Shown in pieces: positions 24,104 through 31,892 of a stretch of 31,892 nt of DNA. The stretch comes from Clostridia bacterium (GTDB taxonomy: Bacteria > Bacillota_A > Clostridia > Christensenellales > Aristaeellaceae). The stretch spans positions 1 to 31,892 of the forward strand of contig JAFZQK010000008.1 in the NCBI GenBank assembly GCA_017620455.1. The letters run 5' to 3'. The number at the start of each line of letters is the position of its first letter. Positions within the stretch are counted from its first letter, which is position 1. The position numbers and the translations under genes were made by a program. The notes below the pieces were generated by a model, which saw nothing but the letters and a program-made list of their open reading frames with translations, had not been told where the DNA came from and ran no database searches.

Positions 24104-25411
24104 TTGGCGCATCAGATCCTGGGCGTGGAGCCCCACGGCATCGCCTACCGGCGCGGCATCCGCCCCGGCGACAGCCTCCTTTCCATCAACGGCGAGCCCG
24201 TCCTGGACGAGATCGACTATCAGGCGCTGACCAACCGGTCCCGCCTGGATCTGGATCTCATCCGCGCGGACGGCACGCCGGGCCGCGTCCGCATCATCAA
24301 AGCCAAGGACGCGCCGCTGGGACTGCGCCTGGCCGATACCCTGGCCTGCACCCCCCGGCAGTGCAAAAACAAATGCGTCTTCTGCTTCATCGACCAGATG
24401 CCTCCCGGCATGCGGGAATCCCTTTATATCAAGGACGACGATTGGCGATTGTCCCTGATGATGGGCAATTTCATCACCCTCACCAACGTGGACGATAGGG
24501 AATTTGACCGCATCCTGCGCCGGAAGGCCTCCCCCCTGTATATCTCCGTTCACGCCACGGACCCGGACGTGCGGGTGAAAATGATGAAAAACCCCAACGC
24601 CCGCTTCCTCCTGGACCGGCTGAACGCTTTCAGGGATCACGGCATCAAATTCCATTGCCAGATCGTGCTGTGCTCCGGATGGAACGACGGGAGCGTGCTG
24701 GAGGATACCCTGAATACCCTTTCCTCCCTGTGGCCCGCCGCCCAAAGCGCCGCCCTGGTGCCCGTGGGCCTCACGAAATACCGGGAGGGGCTGGAAAAGC
24801 TGGCCCCCTACACCCGGGAGCAGGCCAAAGCAGTGCTGGAGATCTGCCGCAGATGGCAGAAAACCTGCCTGGACCGGTTCGGCACCCGCTTCGTTTTCCC
24901 CTCGGATGAAATGCTCTGCATCGCCGGGGAGGAGCTGCCGGAGGAAGCGTATTACGAAAACTATTGCCAGATCGAAAACGGCGTGGGCCTGATGCGCCGA
25001 TTCCTCAGCGGCTTCATTTCCGCCTCCGGGTTTGATCCCCGCCCCGCCCGGCCCCGCCGGGTTTTGATCCCCTGCGGGGTCAGCATCGCCCCGTATATGC
25101 AGAAATGGATCGACCGCTGGGGCCCCAGGGGCGTATCCGTCCGGGTGCAGCCCATCCGGAACCGCTTTTTCGGCGAGACCGTCACCGTCACGGGCCTGCT
25201 CACCGGGCAGGATATCCTTTCGCAGCTGGATCAGGAGCATACGGACGAAGTGATCCTGTGCAACGTGACGCTGCGGGAAGGCCGCGACCTGTTTCTGGAC
25301 GATATGACGCTGGATTCTTTCCGCGCCGCGCTGAAAGTCCCCCTGACGCTGTGCGAAAACCGGGGCGGCGCGCTGTACGAAGCCCTGCTGGGCATAAAGG
25401 AGCAGCCATGA
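24104..25411 (+). CDS. Radical-SAM-like PDZ protein with DUF512 domain
   Basis: Function unknown; the family is widespread in Clostridia and is usually found next to der. The 435-aa protein has an N-terminal PDZ domain (about 3-65, with YRRGIRPGDSLLSING). A radical-SAM-type cluster motif CKNKCVFC follows (Cys87, 91, 94; Cys82 nearby), then a C-terminal DUF512 domain (about 215-420). The start is TTG 24104, seven bases after AGGAGG. The TGA overlaps the der ATG (ATGA), so it is coupled to ribosome-assembly GTPase Der. Its substrate has not been established. Confidence 0.88.
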   Translation: MAHQILGVEPHGIAYRRGIRPGDSLLSINGEPVLDEIDYQALTNRSRLDLDLIRADGTPGRVRIIKAKDAPLGLRLADTLACTPRQCKNKCVFCFIDQMPPGMRESLYIKDDDWRLSLMMGNFITLTNVDDREFDRILRRKASPLYISVHATDPDVRVKMMKNPNARFLLDRLNAFRDHGIKFHCQIVLCSGWNDGSVLEDTLNTLSSLWPAAQSAALVPVGLTKYREGLEKLAPYTREQAKAVLEICRRWQKTCLDRFGTRFVFPSDEMLCIAGEELPEEAYYENYCQIENGVGLMRRFLSGFISASGFDPRPARPRRVLIPCGVSIAPYMQKWIDRWGPRGVSVRVQPIRNRFFGETVTVTGLLTGQDILSQLDQEHTDEVILCNVTLREGRDLFLDDMTLDSFRAALKVPLTLCENRGGALYEALLGIKEQP

Positions 25412-26754
25412 GCACAAAACCGCTGGTCGCCATCGTGGGCCGCCCCAACGTGGGCAAATCCACCTTTTTCAATAAGATTTCGGGCCGCCGCATCGCCATT
25501 GTGGAGGACGTTCCCGGCGTCACCCGGGACCGCATCTACGCCGACGTGGAATGGATCAATCGCAAATTCACCCTCATTGACACCGGCGGCATCGACCCCC
25601 GGAGCGAGGACGTGCTCCTCTCCCAGATGCGCCGGCAGGCGGAAATCGCCATCGAAACGGCGGATGTGATCTGCTTTTTTACCGATGCACGCACCGGGCT
25701 GACCCCGGACGACGAGGAAGTGGCGGCGTTGCTGCGGCGCGCCCGCAAGCCGGTGGTGCTGGCCGTGAATAAGCTGGACCATGCCGGGCTCAACGACAAT
25801 CTGTACGAATTTTACGCCCTGGGCCTGGGCGATCCGGTGGGCATTTCCTCCACCAACATGCTGGGCCTGGGTGATCTGCTGGACGAGATCGTAAAGCGCC
25901 TTCCTCCCCAAAGCGAAGACGAAGAAGAAGCCGACCGTCACGTGATCCAGCTGGCGCTGGTGGGCCGGCCCAACGTGGGCAAATCCAGCCTGACGAACCG
26001 GCTGCTGGGCGAGGAGCGCACCATGGTTTCCGATATCCCCGGCACCACCCGGGACGCCGTGGACACCTTTTTCACCGGCCCGGACGGCACCGAATACAAC
26101 GTGATCGACACCGCCGGCATCCGCCGCAAGCGCGCCATCGAAGACGAATCCCTGGAGAGGTACAGCGTGCTGCGGTCCATTTCCGCCATCCGCCGGTGCG
26201 ACGTGGCGCTTCTGCTCATCGACGCCCAGGACGGCGTCACCGAGCAGGACGCCCGCATCGCCGGCATGATCCACGAGGAAGGCAGGGCCGCCGTGGTGGT
26301 CGTCAATAAATGGGACGCTCTGAACAAGGAAACCGGCACCCTGGAAAAATACAAAAAGCAGGTCATCGAAGACCTGAAATTCATGGATTACGCTCCGGTG
26401 CTTTTCATTTCCGCCCTCACCGGCCAGCGCGCCCAGAACGTGCTGCCCGAGGTCAATCGGGTGTACGCCCAGGCCAGCCGCCGGATCGGCACCGGCGCCC
26501 TCAACGACGTGCTGGGGGACGCGCAGATGTCCCTTCAGCCCCCCACCATCGCGGGCAGGAAGCTGAAAATCTATTACGGCACCCAGACCGGCGTCTGCCC
26601 GCCCACCTTTTCCCTGTTCATCAACGCCGAGGAGCTGATGCACTTTTCCTATCAGCGCTATCTGGAAAACTGCATCCGCAAGGCCTTCGGCTTCGAGGGA
26701 ACGCCCATCCGCTTTCAGCTGCGTGAAAAAAAGAAGGAGGATATCCATCCATGA
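25408..26754 (+). CDS. der: Ribosome-assembly GTPase Der
   Basis: Der (EngA) is a double GTPase needed for 50S subunit assembly. The 448-aa protein has two GTPase domains, with P-loops GRPNVGKST (about 10-18) and GRPNVGKSS (about 184-192) and DTGG and DTAG switch motifs. NKLD and NKWD specificity motifs follow, and a KH-like RNA-binding domain lies at the C terminus (about 360-448). The frame is open upstream to 25105, but that lies over the DUF512 gene. ATG 25408 has AAGGAG five bases upstream and matches family starts. The stop overlaps the plsY ATG. Confidence 0.97.
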   Translation: MSTKPLVAIVGRPNVGKSTFFNKISGRRIAIVEDVPGVTRDRIYADVEWINRKFTLIDTGGIDPRSEDVLLSQMRRQAEIAIETADVICFFTDARTGLTPDDEEVAALLRRARKPVVLAVNKLDHAGLNDNLYEFYALGLGDPVGISSTNMLGLGDLLDEIVKRLPPQSEDEEEADRHVIQLALVGRPNVGKSSLTNRLLGEERTMVSDIPGTTRDAVDTFFTGPDGTEYNVIDTAGIRRKRAIEDESLERYSVLRSISAIRRCDVALLLIDAQDGVTEQDARIAGMIHEEGRAAVVVVNKWDALNKETGTLEKYKKQVIEDLKFMDYAPVLFISALTGQRAQNVLPEVNRVYAQASRRIGTGALNDVLGDAQMSLQPPTIAGRKLKIYYGTQTGVCPPTFSLFINAEELMHFSYQRYLENCIRKAFGFEGTPIRFQLREKKKEDIHP

Positions 26755-27344
26755 TCTTCAAATATCTTCTTTGCGCCGTGATCGGCTATCTGCTGGGCAG
26801 CATTTCCTCCGGCATCCTGATTTCCCGCAAAGCGGGGCATAATCTGCGTAAGGAGGGCAGCCACAACACCGGCGCCAGCAACGCCCTGCGGGTGATGGGC
26901 CTCAAGGGCGGGGCGCTCACGTTCCTGGGCGATTTTGCCAAGGCCGCCCTTTCCGTCGCCCTGGGGCTGCTCATCGCCGGGCAGTACGGCGGCATGATCG
27001 CCGGCCTGGCCGCCATCCTGGGCCACAACTGGCCCGTGTTCTTCGGCTTCCAGGGCGGGAAAGGCATCGCCTGTTCCTCCGCGGTGCTGCTGATCCTCTT
27101 CCCCTGGCACGGGCTGTTCGCCGGGGCCTGCTGCATCCTGGTGATCTGCCTGTGCAGCTATATTTCCGTGGGGAGCCTGACGATGCTGACGGTGTTTTTC
27201 CTCCTCATGGCCATCACCCAGCCCTTCTGGCCCTACGCGGTCTGGGCCCTGGTGATGCTGGCCCTGGGGGTATACCGCCACCGCAGCAATCTGGAGCGGC
27301 TCCGGAACGGCACGGAAAACAAGATCGGCCAGAAGGCGAAATAA
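26751..27344 (+). CDS. plsY: Glycerol-3-phosphate acyltransferase PlsY
   Basis: PlsY transfers the acyl group of acyl-phosphate to glycerol 3-phosphate, the first step of phosphatidic acid synthesis, in the membrane. The 197-aa protein has about five membrane helices and the three catalytic loops: GSISSGILISR, the GSHNTGASNALRVMG segment and GHNWPVFFGFQGGKG. GSISSG is a minor variant of the usual GSIPSG. AGGAGG lies ten bases before the ATG, which overlaps the der stop. In many Clostridia gpsA follows; here a terminator follows instead. Confidence 0.96.
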   Translation: MIFKYLLCAVIGYLLGSISSGILISRKAGHNLRKEGSHNTGASNALRVMGLKGGALTFLGDFAKAALSVALGLLIAGQYGGMIAGLAAILGHNWPVFFGFQGGKGIACSSAVLLILFPWHGLFAGACCILVICLCSYISVGSLTMLTVFFLLMAITQPFWPYAVWALVMLALGVYRHRSNLERLRNGTENKIGQKAK

Positions 27345-27360
27345 AGAATCTGACACAATG

Positions 27361-27390
27361 AAAACCCCTGCGCGCAGCAGGGGTTTTTTT
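27361..27390. terminator. Bidirectional terminator for plsY and tRNA-Leu
   Basis: CCCCTGC (27365-27371) pairs with GCAGGGG (27377-27383) around a five-base loop. Flanking A4 and T7 extend it (T run 27384-27390 on plus). On the minus strand it is followed by T4. It lies directly between the plsY gene and the 3' end of the opposing tRNA gene. Confidence 0.9.
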
Positions 27391-27392
27391 CA

Positions 27393-27475
27393 TGCGAGTG
27401 GCGGGGCTCGAACCCGCACGCCCAGAGGGCACAAGATTTTAAGTCTCGGTTGTCTGCCAGTTCCAACACACTCGC
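27393..27475 (-). tRNA. tRNA-Leu (anticodon UAA)
   Basis: This is an 83-nt class II tRNA. The acceptor arms GCGAGTG and CACTCGC pair fully and the discriminator base is A. The D-arm reads TTG-GAACTGGCAGA-CAA and the anticodon stem CGAGA/TCTTG encloses the loop CTTAAAA (anticodon TAA in DNA). The long variable arm is GCCC-TCT-GGGC and the T-arm is GCGGG-TTCGAGC-CCCGC. CCA is not encoded, so it must be added afterwards. The leader is short. Confidence 0.96.
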
Positions 27476-27486
27476 GGGCAGGGCTT

Positions 27487-27516
27487 ATTATATCCCATCT
27501 GCCCGCCGCAAGTCAA
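27487..27516 (-). promoter_or_regulatory. Promoter of tRNA-Leu
   Basis: On the minus strand TTGACT (27516-27511) and TATAAT (27492-27487) are 18 bases apart, with the start point about five bases before the tRNA. The -35 box lies 10 bases beyond the stop codon of the glycosyltransferase gene, so that gene's transcript could also run through the tRNA. Confidence 0.75.
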
Positions 27517-27526
27517 TACTACCCGT

Positions 27527-28612
27527 TCATCCGTCCTTTTCAACCGCTGTCCGGATCACCGCCGCGTTCTTTTGCAGCCGTTCGTTCCCGGGCGACAGCC
27601 GCGCCGCTTCCTCCGCCGCGGCCAGCGCTTCCCGCTTCCGTCCCGTATAGTACAGCCCCAGCGTCCGGTAATCCCAGGGCGTGCTTCCCCAGGCGTCGCT
27701 TTCGCTGATATAGCTCCGCGTCCGCGCCGTGATGGCCAGCGCCCGGGAAGCGATATAGGCCAGGGCTTCCCAGTCCTTCCGCAGATAATACATTTTCGCC
27801 AGGTCCATGCAGGGCTCCCGCAGATGCGGGGCCTCCGCCACGGCCCGCCACAGCCACTTTTCCGCTTCCTTTTCGTTTCCCTTGTGCTGGTACGCCTTGC
27901 CGATATACCGCATAGAGGCGCAGCGTTCGTCCGCCCAGGTGGCCTTCGGCAGGGCCAGATGCCGCTGCAATGTGCGGATGCAGTCGTCCCAGCGATGATA
28001 GAAGAAATACTCCCTTCCCAGGTAGTGCATGTTGCGGTCGTCCTCCGGCGCTTCCCGCACCGACAGCTCCAGCAGCGGCAGATACTGCGCCCGGGATTTC
28101 CGGGGATCCGCCAGATGATTGAGCTGTACGCCCTCCGCCATGATCCGCTTTTCCTCCCCTTCTCCCTGCCACTCCAGCACCTCGTGCACCGGATGGGTCC
28201 ATTTGTAGCCGTGCCTGCGATGGATCTTTTCCAGATAAAAAACGTGCCCCTCCGATCCGTCCGGATTGAAATTCCAGGTATAGCGATACGCCGCCCGGCA
28301 GGTATCCTTTTTCCAGGCCGCTTCCAGATGCTTCCGCCATCCCGGCTCGAACATCTCGTCCAGATCCGTGCACACGCAAATGTCCGCGTCCTGCGGCACC
28401 AGCTCCAGCGAACGGTTCCGGGCCGCGTCAAAGCGCCAGGGAGAAATGATCTCTTCGGTCACATGCACCCCCGCCCGGCGCAGCAGCGCCGCCGTTCCGT
28501 CTTCGGAGCCGGTATCCAGCGCATAAATCTCATCCGCCTCCCCCATGGACGCCGCCCAGCGGGCCGCGAATTTGCTTTCGTTTTTGCAGATCGCGTAAAC
28601 GATGATCTTCAT
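27527..28612 (-). CDS. GT2-family glycosyltransferase with TPR repeats
   Basis: The 361-aa protein has an N-terminal GT-A fold: KIIVYAICKNE, ALDTGSEDGT (31-40) and the DxD-type CTDLDEMFEPGW (metal and nucleotide-sugar site, DLDE 83-86). About 190 residues of TPR-like helical repeats follow (about 185-355). No signal peptide or membrane helix is seen, so it is cytoplasmic. TPR repeats in such enzymes usually bind a protein substrate. GGAGG precedes ATG 28612 by only four bases. It lies 49 bases downstream of a threonine-rich collagen-like gene, so that protein may be its acceptor; this is inference. Donor sugar unknown. Confidence 0.88.
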   Translation of the reverse strand: MKIIVYAICKNESKFAARWAASMGEADEIYALDTGSEDGTAALLRRAGVHVTEEIISPWRFDAARNRSLELVPQDADICVCTDLDEMFEPGWRKHLEAAWKKDTCRAAYRYTWNFNPDGSEGHVFYLEKIHRRHGYKWTHPVHEVLEWQGEGEEKRIMAEGVQLNHLADPRKSRAQYLPLLELSVREAPEDDRNMHYLGREYFFYHRWDDCIRTLQRHLALPKATWADERCASMRYIGKAYQHKGNEKEAEKWLWRAVAEAPHLREPCMDLAKMYYLRKDWEALAYIASRALAITARTRSYISESDAWGSTPWDYRTLGLYYTGRKREALAAAEEAARLSPGNERLQKNAAVIRTAVEKDG

Positions 28613-28626
28613 GCCGCCTCCAAACC

Positions 28627-28653
28627 GGGGATGGCGGACGCGCCGCCATCCCC
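28627..28653 (-). promoter_or_regulatory. Intercistronic hairpin between collagen-like and glycosyltransferase genes
   Basis: GGGGATGGCGG (27-37 of the 28600 block) and CCGCCATCCCC (43-53) form a perfect 11-bp stem with a five-base loop. It fills the 49-base gap between the collagen-like stop and the glycosyltransferase ribosome site. Only three T follow, so it is a poor intrinsic terminator. It may limit readthrough or stabilise the upstream message. Confidence 0.6.
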
Positions 28654-28661
28654 TTTGTCCT

Positions 28662-29684
<1,023 letters not shown>

Positions 29685-29709
29685 CTATTCCCCGACCCCA
29701 AACAAGTGC

Positions 29710-29739
29710 AAAAAAAGCCGCGGCGTTTATGCCGCGGCT
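29710..29739 (-). terminator. Intrinsic terminator of the ileS transcript
   Basis: On the minus strand AGCCGCGGC and GCCGCGGCT form a 9-bp stem around ATAAAC, followed by seven T (29716-29710). It is about 85 bases past the ileS stop. Confidence 0.9.
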
Positions 29740-29747
29740 GCGTCGGT

Positions 29748-29828
29748 TTATTTCAGTTCATACACATCCTGCCGCTGGCCCGTTTCCGGGTCCGAGCTGC
29801 TGCCAGTGGGAAGGGCTCCCGCTTTCAT
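29748..29828 (-). CDS. Possible 26-aa ORF overlapping the ileS stop
   Basis: Not recognised. ATG 29828 overlaps the ileS TGA (ATGA). The frame runs 26 codons (MKAGALPTGSSSDPETG..., ending QDVYELK) to TAA 29748, which stops nine bases before the terminator stem. Codon choice looks like neighbouring genes. It could be a translationally coupled small protein or a continuation of ileS after a frameshift. There is no strong ribosome site of its own. Confidence 0.3.
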   Translation of the reverse strand: MKAGALPTGSSSDPETGQRQDVYELK

Positions 29829-31892
29829 GCCCGGCGTACGCTGAGGCGCGCGGCCTTGCCATTTAAGTCGGCGTCCTGGGCATAAGCGCCCTCCGGCGCG
29901 CCGCCGAATACGATCTCCACCGCCAGCACGCCCTTTTGGATCATATCCTGATGGGCCTTCACCGCGTTCAATACATCCTGATCGCCCTGCACGGTGACGC
30001 TGATCCGGTCCGTCACGTCAAAGCCCGCGTCCTTGCGCATGTTCTGCACCTTGCTGATCACTTCCCGGGCGTAGCCCTCCCGGACCAGCTCCGGCGTCAG
30101 CGCGGTATCCAGTACCACGGTGAGCTTGCCGTCCACCTGGGAGGTATAGCCCTCCTTCTTCACGGCCTCCACCAGCACGTCTTCCCTGTTCAGCACGATT
30201 TCCGTGCCATCCAGGATCAGCGTCACGGTTTCGCCCCGGTCGAAGGCGGCCACCACGTCGGCGCCGTTCAGCTTCTGCAATTCGCCCCGCATCCGGCCCA
30301 GGAACCTGCCGTAGCGGGTCTTGAGGGTGAGGAAATTGGGCTTCAGATCATAATTGACGAATTCGCCCGCGTCCTTGATGAACTGCACGTTCTTCACGTT
30401 CAGCTCATCCTCCACCAGCGTCCTGTACACCTCGCCGAAATCGGCTCCGGCCACGTACAGCATGCTTAGGGGCTGGCGCACCTTGATGTTGGAAAGCTGG
30501 CGGCAGCTGCGGCCCAGCTGCACCACGGTTTCCACCGCGGCCATCTGCCGCTCGGCTTCGGGGTCGATCCTGCTTTCGTCGCAGGCCGGATAATCGCACA
30601 GATGCACGGATTCCGGCGCGTTCGCATCCACGGTGCGCACGATGTTCTGATAGATGCTTTCCGCCATGAAGGGCATGTACGGCGCGATGACCTTCGCCAG
30701 CGTGGAAAGGACGGTATACAGCGTCATGAACGCGGCTTCCTTGTCCCCTTCCATGCCCTTGCCCCAGAACCGGTCGCGGCCCAGGCGCACGTACCAGTTG
30801 GAAAGCTCGTCCACAAAATCGGCGATCTTCCGGGTGGATTCGGTGATGCGGTAGGCGGTCAGATCCTCGTCCACGCCCCGGACCACGGTGTTCAGCCGGC
30901 TGAGCACCCACCGGTCCATCAGCGTCAGCTCGCATTTGTCCAGATCGTGCTTCGTGGGATCGAACTGATCGATGTCCGCGTACAGCACATAGAAGTAATA
31001 GGTGTTCCACAGCGTGCCCATGAACCGACGGGGCCCCTCGTTGAGGGCGTCCTCATGGAAGCGGCAGGGCAGCCAGGGCGCGGAGGACGAATAGAAGAAC
31101 CAGCGCACCGCGTCGGCCCCCTGCTTGTCCAGTACCGCCATGGGGTCCACCACGTTGCCCAGGTGCTTGCTCATTTTCCGGCCGTCCTTGTCCTGCACGT
31201 GGCCCAGCACCACGCAGTTTTCAAAGGGCGGGCGGCCAAAGAGCAGGGTGGAAATGGTCAAAAGCGAATAGAACCAGCCCCGGGTCTGGTCGATGGCCTC
31301 GGAGATGAAATCCGCCGGGAAGCGGCGCTCGAACTCCTCTTTGTTTTCAAAGGGATAGTGCCACTGGGCGAAGGGCATGGAGCCGGAATCGTACCAGCAG
31401 TCGATGACTTCCTTGACCCGGGTCATGGGCTTGCCGCAGCAGGGGCACTTGATCTTCACTTCGTCGATGTAGGGCCGGTGCAGCTCGGGCAGGTCCACGT
31501 CTCCGATGGCCATGTCCATCAATTCCTGCCTGCTGCCGATGACGTGTATGTGCCCGTCCTCGCACTCCCAGATAGGCAGCGGCGTGCCCCAGTAGCGCTC
31601 CCGGCTCAGGGCCCAGTCCACCACGTTTTCCAGGAAATTGCCCATGCGGCCTTCCTTGATGTTGTCCGGATACCAGTTGACGGCGCGGTTGTTGGCCACC
31701 AAATGGTCCTTGACCGCGGTGGTTTTGATGAACCAGCCGCCCCGGGCATAGTACAAAAGCGGCGTATCGCAGCGCCAGCAGAAGGGATATTCATGTTCGA
31801 ACAGCGCTTTTTTGAGCAGCAGTCCCCGAGCTTTCAGATCCTCCATGATCGGCTTGTCCGCATCCTTGACGAAGGTGCCGGCCCAGGGCGTA
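29825..31892 (-). CDS. ileS: Isoleucyl-tRNA synthetase, C-terminal two-thirds, cut by window edge
   Basis: IleS charges tRNA-Ile with isoleucine and edits valine. The visible 688 codons lack the N terminus (HIGH motif and most of the editing domain lie beyond base 31892). Visible are NWYPDNIKEGRMGNFLENVV, SRERYWGTPLPIW, VIDCWYDSGSMPFAQWHYPF, DQTRGWFYSLL and the catalytic KMSKH (fragment residues 239-243, about 31163-31177). The anticodon-binding domain and a long C-terminal extension follow. The DQTRGWFYSL and VVLGHVQDKDGRKMSKH wording marks the eukaryote-like type 2 branch. Two Cys pairs (FCWRC, KCPCC) are visible. It ends at TGA 29827-29825 and has its own terminator. Confidence 0.96.
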   Translation of the reverse strand, partial: TPWAGTFVKDADKPIMEDLKARGLLLKKALFEHEYPFCWRCDTPLLYYARGGWFIKTTAVKDHLVANNRAVNWYPDNIKEGRMGNFLENVVDWALSRERYWGTPLPIWECEDGHIHVIGSRQELMDMAIGDVDLPELHRPYIDEVKIKCPCCGKPMTRVKEVIDCWYDSGSMPFAQWHYPFENKEEFERRFPADFISEAIDQTRGWFYSLLTISTLLFGRPPFENCVVLGHVQDKDGRKMSKHLGNVVDPMAVLDKQGADAVRWFFYSSSAPWLPCRFHEDALNEGPRRFMGTLWNTYYFYVLYADIDQFDPTKHDLDKCELTLMDRWVLSRLNTVVRGVDEDLTAYRITESTRKIADFVDELSNWYVRLGRDRFWGKGMEGDKEAAFMTLYTVLSTLAKVIAPYMPFMAESIYQNIVRTVDANAPESVHLCDYPACDESRIDPEAERQMAAVETVVQLGRSCRQLSNIKVRQPLSMLYVAGADFGEVYRTLVEDELNVKNVQFIKDAGEFVNYDLKPNFLTLKTRYGRFLGRMRGELQKLNGADVVAAFDRGETVTLILDGTEIVLNREDVLVEAVKKEGYTSQVDGKLTVVLDTALTPELVREGYAREVISKVQNMRKDAGFDVTDRISVTVQGDQDVLNAVKAHQDMIQKGVLAVEIVFGGAPEGAYAQDADLNGKAARLSVRRA

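Overview
The window is a dense, GC-rich chromosomal segment of a bacterium of the Firmicutes, probably class Clostridia. The evidence is the gene order yicC-remA-gmk-rpoZ-coaBC-priA-def-fmt-rsmB-rlmN-prpC-prkC-rsgA-rpe, which is the order known from Bacillus and clostridia, plus a radical-SAM/PDZ DUF512 gene-der-plsY block, SD-driven TTG/GTG starts and a PASTA kinase. A Christensenellales-like affiliation is a guess from the GC-rich codon use and the Pro/Thr linker in the SpoIID-like protein. No rRNA, insertion sequence, phage gene or CRISPR array was seen.

Layout: (1) 1-846, the 5' half of pckA (minus strand, cut by the left edge) with its own strong promoter. (2) 1015-15109, a 15-gene minus-strand run from yicC to rsmA with mostly overlapping or nearly abutting genes. 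It covers nucleotide and CoA supply, transcription (omega subunit), replication restart, initiator-Met formylation and deformylation, rRNA methylation, a Ser/Thr kinase-phosphatase pair and ribosome assembly. It ends in a terminator whose stem contains the rsmA stop codon. (3) 15209-16899, a MATE transporter gene followed by a possible 47-aa ORF and a terminator. (4) 17192-18898, a secreted SpoIID/SH3 protein on the plus strand. (5) 18962-20811, an ECF sigma factor translationally coupled to a large single-pass membrane protein with a candidate extracytoplasmic Cys/His metal site (minus). (6) 20982-24044, a plus-strand run GNAT-prmA-inositol-phosphatase family-PHP phosphoesterase. (7) 24104-27344, a plus-strand run DUF512-der-plsY. 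(8) 27393-29630, minus strand: a collagen-like Gly-X-Thr protein, a GT2-TPR glycosyltransferase and tRNA-Leu(UAA). (9) 29825-31892, the 3' two-thirds of a type-2 ileS (minus, cut by the right edge) with its terminator.

Most of the window is conserved housekeeping. The accessory parts most worth a second look are the collagen-like protein with its adjacent glycosyltransferase, the ECF sigma/membrane-sensor pair with two inverted repeats in its leader, the SpoIID-like protein with a large insertion, and two very short ORFs that each end just before a terminator. I did not find clear evidence of a wholly new system. The ECF pair and the collagen/glycosyltransferase pair are the best candidates for undescribed biology.
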